NCBI GenBank assembly: GCA_002352215.1 | Contig: DEIB01000054.1 | Coordinates: 11,410 to 75,409, forward strand | Length of the DNA stretch: 64,000 bases | Origin: Chthonomonas sp. UBA2785 | GTDB lineage: Bacteria; Armatimonadota; Fimbriimonadia; Fimbriimonadales; Fimbriimonadaceae | Direction of reading: 5' to 3' | Shown: positions 8,592 through 16,476 of the stretch, one piece after another | Layout: every line of letters starts with the position of its first letter | How positions within the stretch are numbered: the first letter of the stretch is position 1 | Position numbers and translations under genes: made by a program | Notes under the pieces: model-generated | Databases searched by the model: none | What the model was told of the DNA's origin: nothing | The model's input: the letters and a program-made list of their open reading frames with translations, nothing else

Positions 8592-9251
8592 TCACCTTCG
8601 CGTATCTGCGCACAGAGTGTTAGGATCAACGTCGCTAAACAGCGCCGCATAACAGAGCTGAAGTTCGCCGTTCGCACTCCGGTCGCTTAGAATATCGGTC
8701 GAAACCGACCCGTCGAGTCGTGCTCGTACGATGCGTCCTTGGTATCCAGTGAGCGAGCCGAAGCACTCAGGTGTATTGCCATGCAACCAATCACCTAGAC
8801 CCCGGTAGGCGACGATCGCATAGTTCTGGTCGTGCTTCTCCAGGTTGGTGATGTGAACGTTTCGAGTCGATGTCTCTGCAAAAACGTCTTCAAAAGAGTT
8901 TCGCGTACCAGGCTTGAGCGGGGTGGTCCATCTCTGGCAGCCTTCAATCCAATAGGCCAAACCGTCAGGTTTGGGGTCGCCCTTCACATGAAGGACAACC
9001 GGATCAAGGTGTCCTGAGATAACCGCTTCACCCAGGTGATTCTCGGGCCACTGCCCGTACTCGGTGTGGTAGAGCTGGAGACCAATCCCAACCTGCTTGG
9101 CCTTTGCAATCGCATCAGTCTTCAAGGCCTCGCGCTTGGCAGCGCGATAGATGGGGAAGGTAAGCCCCGCCAACAAAAGGATGATTGCGAGGGTGACCAA
9201 CACCTCAACTAGGGTAATTCCTAATCTTGATCGAGCCGATTTGCAATCCAT
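8592..9251 (-). CDS. type IV pilin-like / pseudopilin protein
   Basis: The protein has 219 residues. A short basic leader (MDCKSARSRLG) is followed by ITLVEVLVTLAIILLLAGL. This is the prepilin-peptidase pattern with Gly at -1, Glu at +5 and a hydrophobic helix. The motif is GITLVE instead of the usual GFTLIE. The rest forms a soluble domain with an N-terminal helix (AKREALKTDAIAKAKQVGIG) and four late cysteines, as in Gram-negative-like pseudopilins (GspG/H style). A role in a pilus or type II secretion system is inferred from the leader. No other pilus gene is nearby. Its start overlaps the end of the upstream membrane-protein gene by 31 bp. Confidence 0.75.
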   Translation of the reverse strand: MDCKSARSRLGITLVEVLVTLAIILLLAGLTFPIYRAAKREALKTDAIAKAKQVGIGLQLYHTEYGQWPENHLGEAVISGHLDPVVLHVKGDPKPDGLAYWIEGCQRWTTPLKPGTRNSFEDVFAETSTRNVHITNLEKHDQNYAIVAYRGLGDWLHGNTPECFGSLTGYQGRIVRARLDGSVSTDILSDRSANGELQLCYAALFSDVDPNTLCADTRR

Positions 9252-9613
9252 ACGGCAACGACGCCTCCTATCGTCATGGGGCCAACAATCATGTATCCGA
9301 AGTCTCGGAGTCCTTTGGCGAGTTGGGGCGATGGCACGGGAAGATGGATCAACCCCAGCGAAATGATGCCTAGTATCATGACGGCAAGCAATTTCTTGTC
9401 CCTGATCAAGAACGTAGAAATCATCGCCAAGGCCACCGCGAGAATGTAATCAACCCAAAGCGTTCCTGCATTCCACTGCAAGAAATCGCGGGACTGAGCC
9501 AGACGTAGCCCCACGTAGACGGCAATCCAAACCAAGCCGCCCAGACAGGCTCCGGCCAACCTCACGAAGAAGAGAGGCTTCTTTATGGGTTGAATGGCAG
9601 AATCATCGGCCAT
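9221..9613 (-). CDS. small membrane protein of unknown function
   Basis: The protein has 130 residues and about four predicted membrane helices: near residues 17-36, 49-65, 72-90 and 104-122. It has no cysteines and no motif that I recognise. AGAGG lies a few bases before the ATG, supporting the start. It is co-transcribed with and overlaps the pilin-like gene downstream, so the two may act together. Both lie inside the repeat-bracketed segment. Function unknown. Confidence 0.6.
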   Translation of the reverse strand: MADDSAIQPIKKPLFFVRLAGACLGGLVWIAVYVGLRLAQSRDFLQWNAGTLWVDYILAVALAMISTFLIRDKKLLAVMILGIISLGLIHLPVPSPQLAKGLRDFGYMIVGPMTIGGVVAVWIANRLDQD

Positions 9614-9726
9614 GCGGGCCTCTTCTTGCTTTACGCGGACTACCCCTCTCGGGATTCAAGGACTTTAATTCAATGAGCTGCACTGAATCGAAACATGGGC
9701 CGGGAAACGAGGATCAGAAAGTCAGT

Positions 9727-9768
9727 GAACCAGCATCCAGGTCATGAATGGCCTCATTATGAGGAATC
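9727..9768. repeat. 42-bp direct repeat, copy B (antiporter start remnant)
   Basis: This is the second copy of the repeat at 8484-8525. On the minus strand it reads M-T-W-M-L-V then His and a stop: the first six antiporter codons followed by a premature end. It also carries the 13-bp palindrome (9752-9764, CCTCATTATGAGG), 34 bp upstream of the DsbD-like gene. Confidence 0.85.
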
Positions 9769-9786
9769 CCAAGCGGGTGTCAGCCG

Positions 9787-9792
9787 TACAAT
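9787..9792 (+). promoter_or_regulatory. candidate -10 element for a leaderless start
   Basis: TACAAT ends 6 bases before the ATG at 9799 and no Shine-Dalgarno sequence is present. Transcription would begin at or next to the start codon. No -35 element is obvious. Confidence 0.5.
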
Positions 9793-9798
9793 ACTTAG

Positions 9799-10584
9799 AT
9801 GCCGATTGCCGCCCTCTTGATGACGCAATGGATGGCCCCGCAAGCCAGCCCCACCTCCATGACGGTCTACGCCCCCGAGCACTACCAAGCTAACACGCCC
9901 TTCTCCGCGATGGTGGTGATTGAGCTCGAGCGCGGATGGCACGTCTACTGGCAGAACGCCGGCGACACCGGTGCCCCCACCAGCATCAAGTGGAACCTGC
10001 CTGAAGGCTGGACCGTGAGCGAACCCACCTGGCCCACCCCGCACAAGTTTGAAGAGCCCGGCATGGTCTCCTTTGGCTTCGAAAACCGGCTGGTGCTGGC
10101 CTACCAAATCACCCCGGGCGCGGGCAGCGGCAGCGTGACCCTGCAGGCCAAGGGCGAGTGGCTGCAGTGCAAAGAGATGTGCACCCCGGGCGACGGGGAA
10201 GCCTCGGTGACCATAAAGGAAGGTGCGGGGGAACCCAGCTGGCCCAACTTCTTGAAGCCTGAGACCTTGAAGGAGCAATTCCCCATGGGGCCGGTGAAGA
10301 CCACCGCTTCTTGGGGCCAAACCGGACCGGTGGTGAAGGTGCCCGCCCACGAGCGACTGAAAGACGCGGTGAAGTTTGAGGTGTATCCCGAGCAGGAATC
10401 CACCCTCGACCATGGCAAGACGGTGAAAACTTTACAAAAAAGTGGAGATGCCTGGACGATGACACTTTTGGCCAGTTCGTATCTTGCAGAGAAGCCCGCA
10501 GAACTTCGACTCGTTCTCGTTCCTCTCAACCGAGAGGGCAAGCGTCTGAACGCCGGAATCCGGCTGATCGCCAGCGTGGAATAG
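9799..10584 (+). CDS. DsbD N-terminal-like (DsbD-alpha/ScsB-type) thiol protein
   Basis: The 261-residue protein resembles the N-terminal domain of DsbD/ScsB, which passes electrons to periplasmic partners. Family hallmarks are ERGWHVYWQNAGDTGAPTSI near residues 44-63 and the redox pair in QCKEMCTPG near residues 125-133. The membrane and C-terminal thioredoxin domains of full DsbD are missing, so this is a free-standing domain. The N-terminus is only weakly hydrophobic, so export by a normal signal peptide is not certain. A thioredoxin-fold gene follows 28 bp downstream and is the likely partner. Expression may be leaderless from TACAAT at 9787. Confidence 0.75.
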   Translation: MPIAALLMTQWMAPQASPTSMTVYAPEHYQANTPFSAMVVIELERGWHVYWQNAGDTGAPTSIKWNLPEGWTVSEPTWPTPHKFEEPGMVSFGFENRLVLAYQITPGAGSGSVTLQAKGEWLQCKEMCTPGDGEASVTIKEGAGEPSWPNFLKPETLKEQFPMGPVKTTASWGQTGPVVKVPAHERLKDAVKFEVYPEQESTLDHGKTVKTLQKSGDAWTMTLLASSYLAEKPAELRLVLVPLNREGKRLNAGIRLIASVE

Positions 10585-10612
10585 TCGAAACCCTGCGGCA
10601 AGGGAACAGATC

Positions 10613-11191
10613 ATGCTGACTTCTATGCTGGCCATGGCCGCCATGGCTCAAACCGCTGAGGCCCCCAAGATCGGGGCTACCGCTCCGAGCTGGACGCTGA
10701 CCGACACGAAGGGCAAGACCCATCGGCTGGAAGACTTCCGGGGCAAGTACGTGGTGATGGAATGGACCAACCACCAGTGCCCCGTGGTTGTCCGCCACTA
10801 CCGTGATGGCGACATGCAGGCCACCCAAAAGTGGGCGACCGAAAAGGGCGTGGTGTGGGTGAACATCGTGAGCAGCGCTGCGGGCAAGCAGGGCCATATC
10901 GACGCCGACCAAGGCAATCAGATCATGAAGAGCCAAGGCTGGGGTGCCACCGCGCTGTTGCTCGACCCGAGTGGGGAAGTCGGTCGCCGCTACGGCGCGC
11001 GCACGACGCCGCACATGTTTGTGGTGAACCCGGAAGGAAAGGTCATCTACATGGGGGCCATTGACGACAAGCCGAACGGACCGGCCCGCGAAGCCAAGAA
11101 CCTGGTGAAGGCCGCTCTGGAAGACGCCTGGGCCGGACGAGCCGTGGCCGTGAGCGCCAGCCAACCCTACGGCTGCTCGGTCAAGTACTAA
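10613..11191 (+). CDS. exported thioredoxin-fold/peroxiredoxin-like protein
   Basis: The protein has 192 residues with a short hydrophobic N-terminus that is probably a signal peptide. The AhpC/TSA-like fold starts at KIGATAPSWTLTDTKGK. The active-site region is NHQCPVVVRHY, with a single Cys where thioredoxins have CxxC. The cis-Pro region is ARTTPHMFVVNPEGKV. A second cysteine lies near the C-terminus (QPYGCSVKY), a pattern seen in related uncharacterised redoxins, and could be the resolving Cys. AAGGGA precedes the ATG. Position after the DsbD-like gene suggests a shared thiol-redox role in the envelope. A hairpin terminator follows. Confidence 0.8.
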   Translation: MLTSMLAMAAMAQTAEAPKIGATAPSWTLTDTKGKTHRLEDFRGKYVVMEWTNHQCPVVVRHYRDGDMQATQKWATEKGVVWVNIVSSAAGKQGHIDADQGNQIMKSQGWGATALLLDPSGEVGRRYGARTTPHMFVVNPEGKVIYMGAIDDKPNGPAREAKNLVKAALEDAWAGRAVAVSASQPYGCSVKY

Positions 11192-11215
11192 GCTGCTCGC
11201 TCACGCGCAAAAGAG

Positions 11216-11254
11216 AATCCCCCGCGTCCCAAATTGGGAAACGGGGGATTTTCT
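11216..11254. terminator. bidirectional rho-independent terminator
   Basis: The arms AATCCCCCG (11216-11224) and CGGGGGATT (11242-11250) can pair, with further inner pairing of CCC and GGG. A T-rich tail follows on the plus strand (TTTTCTTG) and on the minus strand (CTCTTTTG). It serves the thioredoxin-fold gene and the convergent ATP synthase operon. Confidence 0.85.
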
Positions 11255-11269
11255 TGTTGAAGCCCGGGG

Positions 11270-12139
11270 TTAGCCGTTGAGGGCTTCGGCGCCACCCACG
11301 ATTTCCAGGATTTCCTTGGTAATCGCGGCTTGGCGGGCGCGGTTGGCGGTCAGGGTCAGGTCGGCAATCATCTTGCCGGCGTTGTCCGTGGCGCTCGTCA
11401 TGGCCGTCATGCGGGCTCCGTGCTCGCTCGCGCTGCTTTCCAGCATCGCCTGGTAGATCAGGGTCAGCAGGTACTTGGGCAGCAGCAGACTCAGCAGTTC
11501 ATCCGGCTGGGGCTCGAACTTGTAATCCGACTTGGCCTTGGTGTCCTCGCTGGTTTCCTCACTTTGCGGCGGTTCGATCGGCAGCACTTGCACGATCTCC
11601 GGCGTTTGTCGGATGGGCGAGTAGAAGCGGCTGTAGCACACGAACACGGCATCCGTTTCGCCGTTTTCGTACATCTCGCGGATGCGGCGCGTGACTTCCA
11701 CGGCATCATCCAGGCCCGCACCGGCGGTCGGCACCGTATGGGTGTCCACCACGTCGTAGCCACGCTTGCCAAAGAAGACGTTGCCCTTCTTCCCGACCGT
11801 GAACAGGTTCACGGTGAACTCTTGCGCCTTCAGCCAGTCACCCGCCTTACGGAGCAGGTTGGTGTTATACGAACCCGCCAGGCCGCGCTCGGCCGTGATG
11901 AGCAGCAGAGTCGCCTTCTTGACGGGGCGTCGCTCCAGCAACGGATGCGGCGGCAAATCACCGGCGCCCCCCACACTCTCCATGAACTCCCGCATCTTTT
12001 GGCTATACGGGCGCGCTTCTTCCACGCGCATCTTGGCGCGGTTGAGGCGTGCCGCCGCCACCAGCTTCATCGCGCGCGTAATTTGCTGGATGTTTTTGCT
12101 GGTGCGGATGCGTTGTCGGATTTGCTTGAGCGACGCCAT
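11270..12139 (-). CDS. atpG: ATP synthase gamma subunit
   Basis: Gamma is the central rotor shaft of F1. The 289-residue protein has both conserved terminal helices: MASLKQIRQRIRTSKNIQQI at the start, and NAGKMIADLTLTANRARQAAITKEILEIVGG at the end. The middle Rossmann-like domain includes ITAERGLAGSYNTNL. An insert rich in Glu, Ser and Lys lies near residues 190-205. Twelve bases separate it from atpA. It is the last gene of the operon: a terminator follows directly where atpD and atpC usually lie. Confidence 0.97.
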   Translation of the reverse strand: MASLKQIRQRIRTSKNIQQITRAMKLVAAARLNRAKMRVEEARPYSQKMREFMESVGGAGDLPPHPLLERRPVKKATLLLITAERGLAGSYNTNLLRKAGDWLKAQEFTVNLFTVGKKGNVFFGKRGYDVVDTHTVPTAGAGLDDAVEVTRRIREMYENGETDAVFVCYSRFYSPIRQTPEIVQVLPIEPPQSEETSEDTKAKSDYKFEPQPDELLSLLLPKYLLTLIYQAMLESSASEHGARMTAMTSATDNAGKMIADLTLTANRARQAAITKEILEIVGGAEALNG

Positions 12140-12151
12140 AGTTCTTGAGCT

Positions 12152-13684
12152 TTAGTTGGCCTTGAAGATTTCGACGTACTCTTCGCACGCCTTGCGGATC
12201 TTGCCTTCCAGGTCGTCCGTCATCTTCTTCTCGGTGGCAAGGAACTCGATCACGTCCGGGTAGCGGCTGTTGATGTGAGCCAGGAGGCCCTTTTCAAACG
12301 CGCCGACCTTGTCGTTCGGGATGTCGTCCAGGAAGCCGTTGGTACCGGCGAACACCGCGATGATCTGGTTCTCGACCGAGTACGGGCTGGCCAGACCTTG
12401 CTTCAGCAGCTCGGTGAGGCGCTGGCCTCGGAGCAGCTGCAGCTGGGTGGCGCGGTCCAGGTCGCTCGCGAACTGGGCAAACGCCTGCACTTCGCGGAAC
12501 TGGGCCATTTCCAGCTTCAGTCGGCCGGCAACGGCCTTCATCGCCTTGATCTGGGCGTTCCCACCCACGCGGCTAACCGAAACCCCGACGTTAATGGCGG
12601 GGCGGACACCGGCAAAGAAGAGGTCCGGTTCGAGATAGATCTGACCGTCGGTGATGGAGATCACGTTGGTGGGGATGTACGCGGACACGTCGCCGGACTG
12701 GGTTTCAATCACGGGCAAAGCGGTCAGCGAACCACCGCCGCGCTCATTGGAGAGCTTGGCCGCGCGTTCCAGCAGGCGGGAGTGCAGGTAGAAAACGTCA
12801 CCCGGATAGGCTTCGCGTCCCGGCGGGCGGCGAAGGAGCAGCGACATGGCGCGGTAGGCCACGGCGTGCTTGGAAAGGTCATCGTAGATCACCAGCGCGT
12901 GGCGGCTGCTGTCGCGGAAGTATTCACCCATCGCGGCCCCGGCGAACGGAGCGAGGTACTGGAGAGCGTTGGAGTCCGACGCACTGGCCACGACGACGAT
13001 CGTGTACTTGAGGGCGTCGTTTTCGCGCAGGGTTTCCACTACGCGGGCCACGTTGGCCATCTTCTGACCGATGGCGACATAGATGCAGTAGACCGGGTCC
13101 GCATCGCCGCGCTCGTGGGTGGACTTCTGGTTCAGGATGGCGTCAATGCAGATCGCCGTCTTACCGGTTTGGCGGTCGCCAATGATCAGCTCGCGCTGGC
13201 CGCGACCAATCGGGATCATCGCGTCTACGGCCTTGATCCCTGTTTGCAGGGGTTCGGTGACCGGTTGGCGGTCCACAACGCCCGGGGCATTCACTTCGAT
13301 GAGCGACTTGCCTTCGGCGGCGATGGGGCCGAGCCCGTCCAGCGGTTGACCCAGCGGGTTCACCACGCGGCCGAGCATGGCTTCGCCCACGGGGACTTCC
13401 ATGATGCGGCCGGTGCCGCGCACTTCTTGGCCTTCCTTGATTTCGGAGGCGTCACCCAGAAGCACGACCCCGATGGAGTCTTCTTCCAGGTTGAGAGCCA
13501 AGCCCGTCACGCCGCCCGGGAAGTCGAGCATTTCGCCCACTTGGCAGCCGGGGAGGCCGTAAACGCGGGCAATGCCGTCGCCCACTTGGATAACGGTGCC
13601 GACTTTGTCGGTGGCGTACTTGTTCTCGTAGCCTTGCAGTTCTTGCTGCAAGATGGAGGTGATTTCTTCGGGTCGGATGGCCAT
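12152..13684 (-). CDS. atpA: ATP synthase alpha subunit
   Basis: Alpha is the non-catalytic nucleotide-binding subunit of F1. At 510 residues it has family-normal length. It carries the P-loop GDRQTGKTAICIDAI, the family segments MAIRPEEITSILQQEL at the start and IDAMIPIGRGQREL-like sequence before the loop, and the alpha signature PAINVGVSVSRVGG. Sixteen bases separate it from atpH. A 483-codon open frame on the opposite strand is a coding shadow. Confidence 0.98.
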   Translation of the reverse strand: MAIRPEEITSILQQELQGYENKYATDKVGTVIQVGDGIARVYGLPGCQVGEMLDFPGGVTGLALNLEEDSIGVVLLGDASEIKEGQEVRGTGRIMEVPVGEAMLGRVVNPLGQPLDGLGPIAAEGKSLIEVNAPGVVDRQPVTEPLQTGIKAVDAMIPIGRGQRELIIGDRQTGKTAICIDAILNQKSTHERGDADPVYCIYVAIGQKMANVARVVETLRENDALKYTIVVVASASDSNALQYLAPFAGAAMGEYFRDSSRHALVIYDDLSKHAVAYRAMSLLLRRPPGREAYPGDVFYLHSRLLERAAKLSNERGGGSLTALPVIETQSGDVSAYIPTNVISITDGQIYLEPDLFFAGVRPAINVGVSVSRVGGNAQIKAMKAVAGRLKLEMAQFREVQAFAQFASDLDRATQLQLLRGQRLTELLKQGLASPYSVENQIIAVFAGTNGFLDDIPNDKVGAFEKGLLAHINSRYPDVIEFLATEKKMTDDLEGKIRKACEEYVEIFKAN

Positions 13685-13700
13685 AGTCGTCGGTCTAGGT

Positions 13701-14255
13701 TTAGGCTTGGTTTAAAAGGTCTTTGACAATGCGTTCACGGAGGCGATCAAGCCCGCCGCGAAGACTGCCGTCAATGACAAGGTTGTCGTAAGTCACACGC
13801 ACGCCGCCGATAATCTCGGGGCGAACAACAAAGGTAGGTTCGGGGGTCCGGCCGGTGGCTTTGGCCACCTTATCCAGGATGGATTGCTGCTGGGCGGCAT
13901 CCAATGCTTGGGCCGATTCCACGGTCACGGGCACCACTTGGCCCGTTTCCTGGCGCAGGCGGATGAACACGTCGCGAATCGCATCGATTTCAGATTCACG
14001 GTTCTTGCTCACCAGAAGGCGCAGAAGCGACATCGTCAGGCCGGTCACGCGGTCGCTGAACAGCTTGTCGTACATCTTCAAACGGTCTTCGCGGCCGATG
14101 CGGGGATTGCCGAGGAAAGCTTGGAGGTCCGGATTGCCCTCGATCACCGCGCAGACGCCATTCAGATCGTCCTCAATGCTGGGGATGATGTTTTGCTTCT
14201 TCGCCGAGCCAAAGATGGCGCGGGCGTAGCGGGCGGCAACGCGGGATTCGCTCAT
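13701..14255 (-). CDS. atpH: ATP synthase delta subunit
   Basis: Delta links the peripheral stalk to the top of F1. The 184-residue protein has the helical N-terminal domain (ESRVAARYARAIFGSAKK) and the conserved C-terminal region DPTLIGGVRV-like, here VRPEIIGGVRVTYDNLVIDGSLRGGLDRLRERI. Its start overlaps the end of atpF by 4 bp (ATGA), so they are translationally coupled. Length and motifs are normal. Confidence 0.95.
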   Translation of the reverse strand: MSESRVAARYARAIFGSAKKQNIIPSIEDDLNGVCAVIEGNPDLQAFLGNPRIGREDRLKMYDKLFSDRVTGLTMSLLRLLVSKNRESEIDAIRDVFIRLRQETGQVVPVTVESAQALDAAQQQSILDKVAKATGRTPEPTFVVRPEIIGGVRVTYDNLVIDGSLRGGLDRLRERIVKDLLNQA

Positions 14256-14884
14256 CGTCCAGGAACCTCAGCGGTGGCGATGAATTCGTCGATCAGGCGG
14301 CGATTGCGGTCGTTGTCGACGTTCTCGTTCAGCAACTTTTCGGTCGCTTGCAGAGAGAGGTCGGCCACGTGCAGTCGGACTTCGGCCAGCACCTTGTTGC
14401 GCTCGGATTCCATCTCTTCGCGGGCCTTGCGTTGCATCTCTTCCACGCGGGCATTGGCCTCGCTCACCATCTGCGTGCGCAGATCTTGGGCTTCCTTGAT
14501 CTGGCTCTGAATCTGGTTGCGGGCGTCTTCTTCCGTTTGGGTGATGCGCTTTTCGTAGTCGCTCTTCATCTGCGCCATTTCGGTGCGCAGGTTCTCAGCG
14601 TCGGCGAAGGTGCTTTCCAGCGATTGAGTGCGCTGGTCAATGGCTTCCTGCAGCGGCTTGAGGAAGAAGGTTTTGATGACCGGGAAAAGGATGAGGAAAA
14701 CGCCAATGGCGGCCACGGTCTTCCCGAGGTCCAGCGGAATGCCTTGCGCCTCTAGATCCTTTTGGAAAGCGAGGAAGGCCGGCGGATTTGCGCTCACATT
14801 GGCGCCGCCGAGCATGAGAACCACACCAATCACGATCAGGACGATCGTGGGGGCTCCACCAGACTTTTGCGTTTCTTGACTCAT
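14252..14884 (-). CDS. atpF: ATP synthase b subunit
   Basis: Subunit b forms the peripheral stalk. The 210-residue protein has an extra hydrophobic N-terminal stretch (residues 12-30), a short loop and a second segment (residues 54-74, KTVAAIGVFLILFPVIKTF). A long charged helical coiled coil follows from about residue 80 to 190. Typical b subunits have one membrane segment, so the N-terminal extension (residues 1-50) is unusual; it may be a second helix or an uncleaved signal. It overlaps atpH by 4 bp and sits 64 bp after atpE. Confidence 0.92.
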   Translation of the reverse strand: MSQETQKSGGAPTIVLIVIGVVLMLGGANVSANPPAFLAFQKDLEAQGIPLDLGKTVAAIGVFLILFPVIKTFFLKPLQEAIDQRTQSLESTFADAENLRTEMAQMKSDYEKRITQTEEDARNQIQSQIKEAQDLRTQMVSEANARVEEMQRKAREEMESERNKVLAEVRLHVADLSLQATEKLLNENVDNDRNRRLIDEFIATAEVPGR

Positions 14885-14948
14885 TGAAAACTTGAGAAAT
14901 CAGGGGTGGAGGCGTTGCCGCCTCCACCAAATAGGGGACGAATCGAGC

Positions 14949-15185
14949 TTAGCCCTTGAACGCGCCGCCGCCCACGAAGACGGTGAGCAGGAACACGAGT
15001 TCGACGAACGCCAGAGCGATGATCATCGGGGTTTGCATCTTGCCGATGGCTTCCGGCTGGCGGGCCATGCCGTTCATGGCGCCGTAGCCGATCAGGCCGA
15101 GGCCGATGGCAACGCCGAGAGCAGCGAAGCCGAGAGCGAAGGGCAGGTTAGATGCCGCAGCGACTTGAGCGAGAGTAGGGTTCAT
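14949..15185 (-). CDS. atpE: ATP synthase c subunit
   Basis: Subunit c forms the rotor ring in the membrane. The 78-residue hairpin has helix 1 (residues 14-39), the R42-Q43-P44 loop and helix 2 with the ion-binding Glu at residue 62 (ALAFVELVFLL). The residues after E62 are Leu-Val, not the Ser-Thr of Na+-binding rings, and helix 1 lacks the Na+-site Gln. Proton coupling is therefore inferred. The C-terminus FVGGGAFKG is short. Confidence 0.96.
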   Translation of the reverse strand: MNPTLAQVAAASNLPFALGFAALGVAIGLGLIGYGAMNGMARQPEAIGKMQTPMIIALAFVELVFLLTVFVGGGAFKG

Positions 15186-15228
15186 GGTTTTGGTTTCCGT
15201 TTTCTAGTTGAACAGATGTAAATCGTTG

Positions 15229-16110
15229 TTAGGCGTGGGCCGGTTCTCCGTGCCCGTGGTCGTGACCGTGATCATCGCCGTGGTGTTCATCGTGCGTGAC
15301 CATGGAGACGTACACGCAGAAGAGCAGGGTGAAGATCATGGCCTGCACGATGCAGGTGAGCAGCTTAATCGGCATCAGGAACATCCCGATCGGCACGTTC
15401 ACGTCAAAGCCGCCAATGTTGGCGATGTGCTTGCCCAGGTCGTTCATGGCGACCACTGCCTTGTGACCCCCGTCGATGTTCCCGTAGAGTCGCAGGCTGA
15501 GCGAAACGTTCTTCATCGTTTCGGAGAGCAGTTCGACGACGAAGATCATCGGGGTGATGAGGACGGCCAGAACGAGCGGCAACTTCGGACCGGCAAAGTG
15601 CGCGATATGCCCGAACAAGCCGTTCTGCCGAATGCCTTCCCATTGCACGTAGCCCACCACAATGAGCGCCATCGCCAGGTTAAAGCTAAGGTCGCCGGTG
15701 ACGGAGGACGGGAAGAAGAGGGAAACGATGTTCCCGAAGAAGATGACCAGCCAAAGCGTGACCAAGAACGGCATGTAGCGGCGCCCGCGCGCGCCAATGA
15801 TGCCCACGGCCATGTTTTCGATGAACACATACATGTGCTCCGTCCATTGCGTGGTCCACTTGGTGAAGTAGCGCCCGTTGAGGCCCTTGCGCATCGAAAC
15901 CGTCCAGCCAAAGATGAGGGCGAGAACGATTGCGAGATAAACGCCGACCCCGGCGAAGCTCAGTCCGTGGGCGCCGTGGTCTCCCTTGTGGTCACCTTCG
16001 ACCGCGTGGGTCGTGGACGTGGAATGTTCGGACGCGTGTTCGTCCGTTGCGTGCCCCGCTTCTTCACCCGCTGCGAGTAAACGGGAGCCGACTTGCAAAA
16101 ATTCCAACAT
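15229..16110 (-). CDS. atpB: ATP synthase a subunit
   Basis: Subunit a provides the half-channels of Fo. The 293-residue protein has five to six membrane segments and the essential Arg in SLSLRLYGN, followed by the final hairpin region PIGMFLMPIKLLTCIVQAMIF. Both termini are unusually rich in His and acidic residues. The N-terminal stretch before the first membrane segment (residues 14-50) has about eight His, and the tail reads HDEHHGDDHGHDHGHGEP. Metal binding or proton buffering is possible but untested. The gene lies 6 bp after a small AtpI-like gene. Confidence 0.95.
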   Translation of the reverse strand: MLEFLQVGSRLLAAGEEAGHATDEHASEHSTSTTHAVEGDHKGDHGAHGLSFAGVGVYLAIVLALIFGWTVSMRKGLNGRYFTKWTTQWTEHMYVFIENMAVGIIGARGRRYMPFLVTLWLVIFFGNIVSLFFPSSVTGDLSFNLAMALIVVGYVQWEGIRQNGLFGHIAHFAGPKLPLVLAVLITPMIFVVELLSETMKNVSLSLRLYGNIDGGHKAVVAMNDLGKHIANIGGFDVNVPIGMFLMPIKLLTCIVQAMIFTLLFCVYVSMVTHDEHHGDDHGHDHGHGEPAHA

Positions 16111-16116
16111 GAGACG

Positions 16117-16476
16117 CTATTCAGGCGACCGGCGTTGCACCGACCACCCGATGAGTAGGCAGTATACCAACGCCATCCCCGCCAGGAAGGCTCCCGGTCC
16201 CGGGTCATTTTGACGCTGAATCCAGATGGCCCCAACCCCGAACAACGCGAGCCCTGCGAGCACCCCGTTTACACTCAGCAAAGCGGCAAAGGCCGAGACT
16301 TTGTGGCCCTCACTCACCCGGGACAATAGTCGCACCGGGCCCCATAAAGAGCCCACGGCGGCGGCCGTCCCGAGCACGCCGAGCGACCATCCTAAGGCGG
16401 CTACGGGAGCAACCATAGCTGCGGCCAGCAGGCCACCCAAGAACGTGGCCAGCCCCAAAGCAAAGAGCGATCTCAT
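16117..16476 (-). CDS. AtpI-like small membrane protein of the ATP synthase operon
   Basis: The protein has 119 residues and four predicted membrane helices. It sits between atpZ and atpB, where many bacteria encode the AtpI/I subunit that assists c-ring assembly or Mg2+ uptake. The sequence has no strong motif, so the call rests on topology, size and position. It overlaps the upstream gene by 4 bp and precedes atpB by 6 bp. A variant AtpI is the most likely identity. Confidence 0.65.
   Translation of the reverse strand: MRSLFALGLATFLGGLLAAAMVAPVAALGWSLGVLGTAAAVGSLWGPVRLLSRVSEGHKVSAFAALLSVNGVLAGLALFGVGAIWIQRQNDPGPGAFLAGMALVYCLLIGWSVQRRSPE

Larger units (their letters stand above)
8526..9726. 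other. 1.2-kb segment bracketed by direct repeats
   Basis: The segment carries the pilin-like gene and the small membrane protein. By eye it is less GC-rich than the flanking DNA. It lies between two 42-bp direct repeats, and the outer copy contains a truncated antiporter start. No transposase, integrase or terminal inverted repeat is visible. It reads as an acquired insertion with a duplicated target or a recombination product; the mechanism is unknown. Confidence 0.6.

Noticed and set aside
8526..9726. An insertion sequence or transposon
   Set aside because: The segment has flanking repeats but no transposase, integrase or terminal inverted repeats. I call it only a repeat-bracketed segment.
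12275..13726. A 483-codon open frame opposite atpA
   Set aside because: It is an exact antisense shadow of a GC-rich conserved gene, has no recognisable domain and would overlap atpA completely.
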